From the NCBI RefSeq assembly GCF_000835165.1, contig NZ_CP007790.1, positions 434,001 to 498,000 of the forward strand: a stretch of 64,000 bases of DNA, given 5' to 3'. This document shows, one piece after another, positions 60,181 to 64,000 of this stretch. The stretch is from Corynebacterium marinum DSM 44953 (GTDB lineage Bacteria; Actinomycetota; Actinomycetes; Mycobacteriales; Mycobacteriaceae). The translations under genes and the position numbers were made by a program. The notes beneath the pieces are model-generated. The model was not told where the DNA came from, ran no database searches, and worked only from the letters and a program-made list of their open reading frames with translations. How positions within the stretch are numbered: the stretch's first letter is position 1; the number at the start of each line of letters is the position of its first letter.

Positions 60181-61406
60181 AACTTGGAGAACCGCTTGAT
60201 CAGCATGTCCTCCAGGTCCTTCCACGCGGTGGAGTGGTCGTTGAAGGGCGCGGAGGGCACGTAGCCCGCGTTCTCGGTTGAGCCGAGCATGTAGGAGAGG
60301 TAGTCCTGCATGCGGGGGTTGGCCAGGAGGTAGGAGTTGAGCGAATCGTCGGCGGCCCAGTCGGCGGCGTCGGCGAACAGTTCGTAACCGCGGCTCATCT
60401 GGGCGGTGTCGACGGCGTCGGGGCCCTTCTCGATGTCCGCCACCAGCCCCTGGTAGGAGTACTCGTTGTCCGGGTGGACTGTGATGTCCAGCTCGCCGGC
60501 GTTGGCGAGCGTCATCACCTGCTCCCAGGTGGCGAGGGGCGCCATGTCGTGCTCGTCGTTCTCCACCAGCCAGCGCGAGAGCTGGCGGTGGGTGGGGAAG
60601 GTGAAGATCTCGCCGTAACGGCCGAGGAACACCGGCCGGCCCTCGACGTAGGTGCGCAGCGTGTACACGGATTTGCCCTGGAGGGTGATCTTCACCGGGT
60701 CGATGCCGGCCGCACCCCAGACAGACGAATCGTAGGGGTCGGCCTGCTTTTCGGCTTCCTTGGCCGCGAGTTCGGCCTTCGCTCGGGCCTCGGCGGCGGC
60801 GATGTGGGCGGCGTCGATGAGCGACTGTGCTTCGGCGGTCTCCTTCTCGTCCACATCGATGACGCGGACCTGCGCGTCGAGGGATTCGACGACCTTCCGC
60901 CAGCCGCCCAGGACCGTGCGGCCCACCGCGGACCACTCGCCCATGCCATGCTCGCCGGCGTAGTGCTCGGCGCCGCGGTGGACGTTGCCCAGCATCGAGT
61001 GGGAGGCGAAGAACAGGACGGCGTCGTCGGCGCCGGTGACCTCGCCGAGGGAGCGGGTGAGGTGGAAGATGCGGCTGAGCGCCGAGACGTTCTCGTAGGA
61101 CGGGCGGCCCGCCAGCAGCTCGGGGGCGCCGACGATGTCGTAGACATCCTTCTTGTCCGGCACGATCAGGTCGGCCGGCTGCGCCTCGAAGGAGCTCCAC
61201 TTCGGGTGCGAACGAAGGTCGTGCTTCCTGCCCGAGTTGAGGAAGGCCAGCAGCCTGGCAGGCGAGGTGAAGAGGAACAGCCCCGCGTCGTCGCCGAGGA
61301 AGGCCTGCCACTCGGCACCGTGCTCCTTCCAGGTGGGCGCCCAGAGGGTGTAGTAATCACCCTCGGTAAGAGACAGTTTCACGGGGATGATCGCACGGGA
61401 GGTCAT
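60177..61406 (-). CDS. Conserved hypothetical protein
   Basis: A 409-residue soluble protein of unknown function. A highly charged Ala-rich helix (about 188-222, with AHIAAAEARAKAELAAKEAE) sits between two globular parts and may be a coiled coil. Tryptophan and aromatic residues are frequent at the N-terminus (YYTLWAPTWKEHG). No signal peptide or membrane helix. TAGAAT lies eight bases before the ATG on the minus strand. Similar proteins appear restricted to Corynebacteriales, by my recollection. Confidence 0.75.
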   Translation of the reverse strand: MTSRAIIPVKLSLTEGDYYTLWAPTWKEHGAEWQAFLGDDAGLFLFTSPARLLAFLNSGRKHDLRSHPKWSSFEAQPADLIVPDKKDVYDIVGAPELLAGRPSYENVSALSRIFHLTRSLGEVTGADDAVLFFASHSMLGNVHRGAEHYAGEHGMGEWSAVGRTVLGGWRKVVESLDAQVRVIDVDEKETAEAQSLIDAAHIAAAEARAKAELAAKEAEKQADPYDSSVWGAAGIDPVKITLQGKSVYTLRTYVEGRPVFLGRYGEIFTFPTHRQLSRWLVENDEHDMAPLATWEQVMTLANAGELDITVHPDNEYSYQGLVADIEKGPDAVDTAQMSRGYELFADAADWAADDSLNSYLLANPRMQDYLSYMLGSTENAGYVPSAPFNDHSTAWKDLEDMLIKRFSKF

Positions 61407-61428
61407 GGGCCGGGATTCTACCGGAGTC

Positions 61429-62346
61429 TCACCCGGTCGGCCGCCAGAAACCCTTGAAGGCCATCCCCATGTTGGTGGTCCGCAGAGGATTGGTCTGCAC
61501 GGGGTCGCCGGCCTCCACGATCCGGCCGTCCCCGGCGTACATCGCCACGTGGCCGTCCCACACCACGAGATCGCCCGGAATGAGCTCCTCCGCGCCCACC
61601 TGCCTTCCCACGTCCTGCTGCTCCGCCAGCCGGGGCAGCTCCACGCCGGCCTGCCGCCAGGCCCACTGCGTCAGGCCGCTGCAGTCGTAGCCGCCGTTCC
61701 CGGTGCCGCCCCAGACATAAGGCGTGCCCACCTGGCTGAGGGCGGCGGCGACGGCGGCCTCGCCGGAACCTGCGGGCGGCGGTGCTTCCCCGGGAGAGGC
61801 CTCTACGGATGCTTCGGGGGAAATCCCGGGGGATCCCGGAGGCCCGGGGCTCGCGGGGTGGCCGACGGCGGGGTCCGGCAGCGGGGCAGTGTGCGCCGTC
61901 CGGCTGACCCGGTCGAGATCGTCGGCCAACGGGTCGAGCGACTCCCGGAGTTCGAGCGCCCGGTTGGCGGCCGCGCCGGTGAAGACGTCCGCCAGGTGCC
62001 GCAGTTCCAGCAGCGCCCCGGCCTGGGCACCGGGGGTCGGCGAAAGGAGGCGGGGGAGCACCTGCGCGGCCTGCCCGCCCAGCTCCCCGGCCAGGTGGAG
62101 CAGTTCGGCGCGGGCGGCCTCCACGTGCTCCCCGGCCAGGTCGTTGATGCGCGACACCAGCTCCCGGTCCGAGGTGACCGCCTGTGCGGTCTGCACCAGG
62201 GTCGCCCCGCCCGGCGAGCCGGCGGCGATCATCTCGCACAGCGGCAGTGCGGCCTGGAAATCCGGTAGGCCCGGCAACCGGACCTGTGGCAGGTGCGCCG
62301 GCTGGAGGGCGGCGATGTGCTGGAGGGCGGAGATGATGTCCCTCAT
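61429..62346 (-). CDS. NlpC/P60 peptidase with ESX-like N-terminus
   Basis: A 305-residue protein. The C-terminal NlpC/P60 domain (about 195-305) has Cys222 in YDCSGLTQW and His266 in DGHVAMY, the residues used to cut peptidoglycan stem peptides. The N-terminal part (1-150) is alpha-helical, and a Pro/Ser-rich linker (150-195) joins the two. There is no Sec signal peptide. The start overlaps the stop of a small ESX-like gene, so type VII export of the pair is a reasonable inference. Confidence 0.86.
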   Translation of the reverse strand: MRDIISALQHIAALQPAHLPQVRLPGLPDFQAALPLCEMIAAGSPGGATLVQTAQAVTSDRELVSRINDLAGEHVEAARAELLHLAGELGGQAAQVLPRLLSPTPGAQAGALLELRHLADVFTGAAANRALELRESLDPLADDLDRVSRTAHTAPLPDPAVGHPASPGPPGSPGISPEASVEASPGEAPPPAGSGEAAVAAALSQVGTPYVWGGTGNGGYDCSGLTQWAWRQAGVELPRLAEQQDVGRQVGAEELIPGDLVVWDGHVAMYAGDGRIVEAGDPVQTNPLRTTNMGMAFKGFWRPTG

Positions 62347-62624
62347 GGCAGCCTCCCCAGCCGCGCCGCCGCCGCGTGGTCGGTGTGTTCGGCGGCGTCG
62401 ATGACCTGCCGGGAGCGCTCCGCCAGCACCCGGGCCCGGTCATGGACGCGCCGGGTCTGGTCGCCCAAGTGTGCCAGCGCCCCGTGCAGGGAACCCGCGA
62501 ATCGGCCGAGTCCGGCGGAGGTGTCGGCGTGGGGCAGAGGGGTGTCGGGGAGGCGGGAGGCGGCGTCGAGAAGTTCACCGGCCAACAGGCGGGCGCGGTC
62601 GGGATCCACGGAGAAGGTGCTCAT
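62343..62624 (-). CDS. Small ESX/EspC-like helical protein
   Basis: A 93-residue helical protein without cysteine or a membrane segment. It begins [18 protein letters not shown] and is followed by a long helix ending [18 protein letters not shown], similar to WXG100/EspC-type substrates of type VII secretion, although no WxG triplet is present. It overlaps the NlpC/P60 gene by four bases (ATGA). Confidence 0.68.
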   Translation of the reverse strand: MSTFSVDPDRARLLAGELLDAASRLPDTPLPHADTSAGLGRFAGSLHGALAHLGDQTRRVHDRARVLAERSRQVIDAAEHTDHAAAARLGRLP

Positions 62625-62712
62625 GCCTTAATTGGACTGCCGGCGGGCGCGGAAGGTTCCCGGGCGGCGGAAAATCCGCGCGACCATGCGCGGCGCGGGC
62701 CGGGCCCGGGTC

Positions 62713-62718
62713 TAGCAT
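62713..62718 (+). promoter_or_regulatory. -10 box of a probable leaderless upp promoter
   Basis: TAGCAT lies seven bases before the upp ATG. The intervening GGGGA could alternatively act as a ribosome site. Confidence 0.42.
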
Positions 62719-62725
62719 GGGGACC

Positions 62726-63361
62726 ATGGAGATAACCATCGTCAACCATCCGCTCGCTGCCTCCCGGCTGACCATCATGCGCGACCACCGCAGCGACAAC
62801 ACGGCCTTCCGCGCCGCCCTGGCGGACCTGGGCACCATGCTGGTGTACGAGGCGTCCCGGGATCTGACCGTGGAGCATTTCGAATGCCAGACCCCGGTCG
62901 CCGTCGCGGAGGGCACGCGGCTGGAGAACCCGCCGATCATCGTGCCGGTGATCCGCGCCGGGCTGGGCATGATCGACCCGGCGCTGTCGATGATCCCCGA
63001 CGCGCAGGTGGGATTCATCGGCCTGGCCCGCGACGAGGTCACCCACGAGCCCGTGCCCTACCTCGAGGCGCTGCCGCACGATCTGACCGGGCGCACCGTC
63101 TTCGTGGTGGACCCGATGCTGGCCACCGGCGGTTCTCTGTTGCACGCCATCCGGTTGCTGGCGGACCGCGGTGCCACGGACATCACAGCTGTCTGCATGG
63201 TCTCCGCGCAGCCGGGCGTGGATGCGCTCGCGTCCTCCGGCCTGCCCTGCCGCCTGATCACGGCGTGCATCGATCCGGAGCTCAACGATGACGCCTACAT
63301 CGTGCCCGGCCTGGGCGACGCCGGCGACCGCCTCTACGGCCCGCGCAACATCGACCTCTAG
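62726..63361 (+). CDS. upp: Uracil phosphoribosyltransferase
   Basis: A 211-residue enzyme converting uracil and PRPP to UMP in pyrimidine salvage. The PRPP loop is [10 protein letters not shown], and the flexible arm (VIRAGLGM) and C-terminal GDAGDRLYG are normal. It is divergent from the ESX-like gene. The ATG at 62717 is an alternative start. Confidence 0.96.
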   Translation: MEITIVNHPLAASRLTIMRDHRSDNTAFRAALADLGTMLVYEASRDLTVEHFECQTPVAVAEGTRLENPPIIVPVIRAGLGMIDPALSMIPDAQVGFIGLARDEVTHEPVPYLEALPHDLTGRTVFVVDPMLATGGSLLHAIRLLADRGATDITAVCMVSAQPGVDALASSGLPCRLITACIDPELNDDAYIVPGLGDAGDRLYGPRNIDL

Positions 63362-63379
63362 CAGCCCCCTTCGATCCTG

Positions 63380-63416
63380 CCCACTGCAGTGGGCGGTGAT
63401 CTCCCACCGTGGTGGG
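63380..63416. promoter_or_regulatory. Two tandem CCCAC-N4-GTGGG operators before the Xre gene
   Basis: CCCACTGCAGTGGG (63380-63393, inside a perfect 16-bp palindrome 63379-63394) and CCCACCGTGGTGGG (63403-63416) share the same half-sites, 23 bp centre to centre. They sit directly before the Xre start and are probably its own operators. Confidence 0.65.
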
Positions 63417-63428
63417 CACGTTGGAGGA

Positions 63429-63905
63429 ATGGCGCAGAGAAGCGAGTGGAAGCCGTGGCCGAGTTACGGCCTGCGGCTGGGCAGAAATCTCTCCACGCTG
63501 CGCAGGTTGCGCGGGCTGACCCAGGAGCAGTTGGCCTCGTTGTCAGACATCTCGCGCAACTCCATCTCCAACATCGAGCGCAACCTCAACAACTCCGGCA
63601 CGGCCACGGACCCGCACCTGTCGATCGTGTACCGGCTCGCCCGCGCCCTCGACGTGCCGCCGGCGGCGCTGCTGCCGGGCGGCGACCGCCTGGTGGCGGA
63701 CATCTGCTCGGCGGACGAGGTGGGCATCTCGATCGACTGGCCGGGCGGGGAGAAAGACGTCCGCCCGTTCCGGCGCGCGTTCGCGCAGCAGGGGCGGGGG
63801 CCCCGCTACGAGGAGGATCCCGTCCTCGGCGAAGCTGACCTGCCGCGGGCGGTGGATGAGTCCGGACCGAAGGCGGTGGAGGGTCGGGGACCTGTCACGG
63901 AGTAG
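63429..63905 (+). CDS. Xre-family (Cro/CI helix-turn-helix) regulator
   Basis: A 158-residue regulator. Residues 17-80 form the helix-turn-helix (LRRLRGLTQEQLASLSDISRNSISNIERN, read in parts). The C-terminal half is acidic and probably disordered. ATG 63429 has GGAGG only one base upstream, so a GTG further upstream is possible. It follows upp by about 70 bases, with tandem inverted repeats between them. Target genes other than itself are unknown. Confidence 0.85.
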   Translation: MAQRSEWKPWPSYGLRLGRNLSTLRRLRGLTQEQLASLSDISRNSISNIERNLNNSGTATDPHLSIVYRLARALDVPPAALLPGGDRLVADICSADEVGISIDWPGGEKDVRPFRRAFAQQGRGPRYEEDPVLGEADLPRAVDESGPKAVEGRGPVTE

Positions 63906-63915
63906 GCTGGGTTCC

Positions 63916-64000
63916 GTGGATCTTCGCTCCGAGGTCTTACGGAAAGGACAGTCCGTGCAGGGTATCGCCGCGCTTATCGACGAGTGGCTCGTCGCTCACC
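63916..64000 (+). CDS. 5' end of a gene, probably phosphoglucomutase/phosphomannomutase
   Basis: Only the first 28 codons are in the window. GTG 63916 follows a TAGGCT box by seven bases; GTG 63955 has AAGGA upstream and is the alternative. The visible segment QGIAALIDEWLVAH resembles the N-terminus of PmmB-type mutases, which lie beside upp in Corynebacteriales. The identification is from context and is weak. Confidence 0.4.
   Translation, partial: MDLRSEVLRKGQSVQGIAALIDEWLVAH

Overview
The window is a high-GC, gene-dense chromosomal segment from an actinobacterium of the genus Corynebacterium. The case rests on gene content and order: groES-groEL with a His-rich tail, then whcB / sigD-rsdA / guaB2 / guaB3 / guaA; an EsrI-EsrS-EsrR envelope-stress cassette; imuA'-imuB and dnaE2; metX-metY with a McbR-type operator; a monomeric isocitrate dehydrogenase; and a citrate transporter beside CitAB. 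All of these are familiar from C. glutamicum and relatives. No rRNA, tRNA, CRISPR array or intact transposon was seen. The species cannot be named from sequence alone.

Layout. 0-5.8 kb: a decayed tyrosine phenol-lyase/tryptophanase remnant, an AAE-family exporter, and the tsaB-rimI-tsaD tRNA t6A block. 5.8-17 kb: groESL under a CIRCE operator, then whcB, sigD-rsdA and purine genes guaB2, guaB3 and guaA. 16-24 kb: the EsrISR-like cassette, SOS-linked imuA'-imuB, a lipoprotein and a sucrase/ferredoxin-like protein. 24-33 kb: MerR/SulP, CitH-CitAB and MetNIQ. 33-41 kb: dnaE2, DUF421, two PH-domain membrane proteins, a DUF457 protein and a broken P-type ATPase. 41.3-44.4 kb: a lower-GC island encoding an exported hydrophobic peptide precursor, a four-helix membrane protein, a polytopic histidine kinase and a LuxR-type regulator. 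44.4-64 kb: housekeeping genes trmL, folD, metX, metY, icd, xthA, trpS and upp, interspersed with membrane proteins, an adenosine deaminase-like protein missing key residues, an NlpC/P60 protein paired with an ESX-like protein, and an Xre regulator with tandem operators.

How genes work together. TsaB/TsaD make t6A. SigD and RsdA form a sigma/anti-sigma pair. ImuA', ImuB and DnaE2 form the mutasome, and both loci carry LexA-like boxes over or next to their promoters. CitA/CitB probably control the divergent citH. MetQ-MetN-MetI import methionine, and MetX/MetY synthesise it.

The best candidate for an undescribed system is the 41.3-44.4 kb island. It looks like a bacteriocin or peptide-signalling module inserted next to trmL, with a decayed P-type ATPase on its other side. 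A second broad pattern is that about seventeen genes have a TANNNT-like -10 box 6-8 nt before the start codon, so leaderless transcription appears to be common here.
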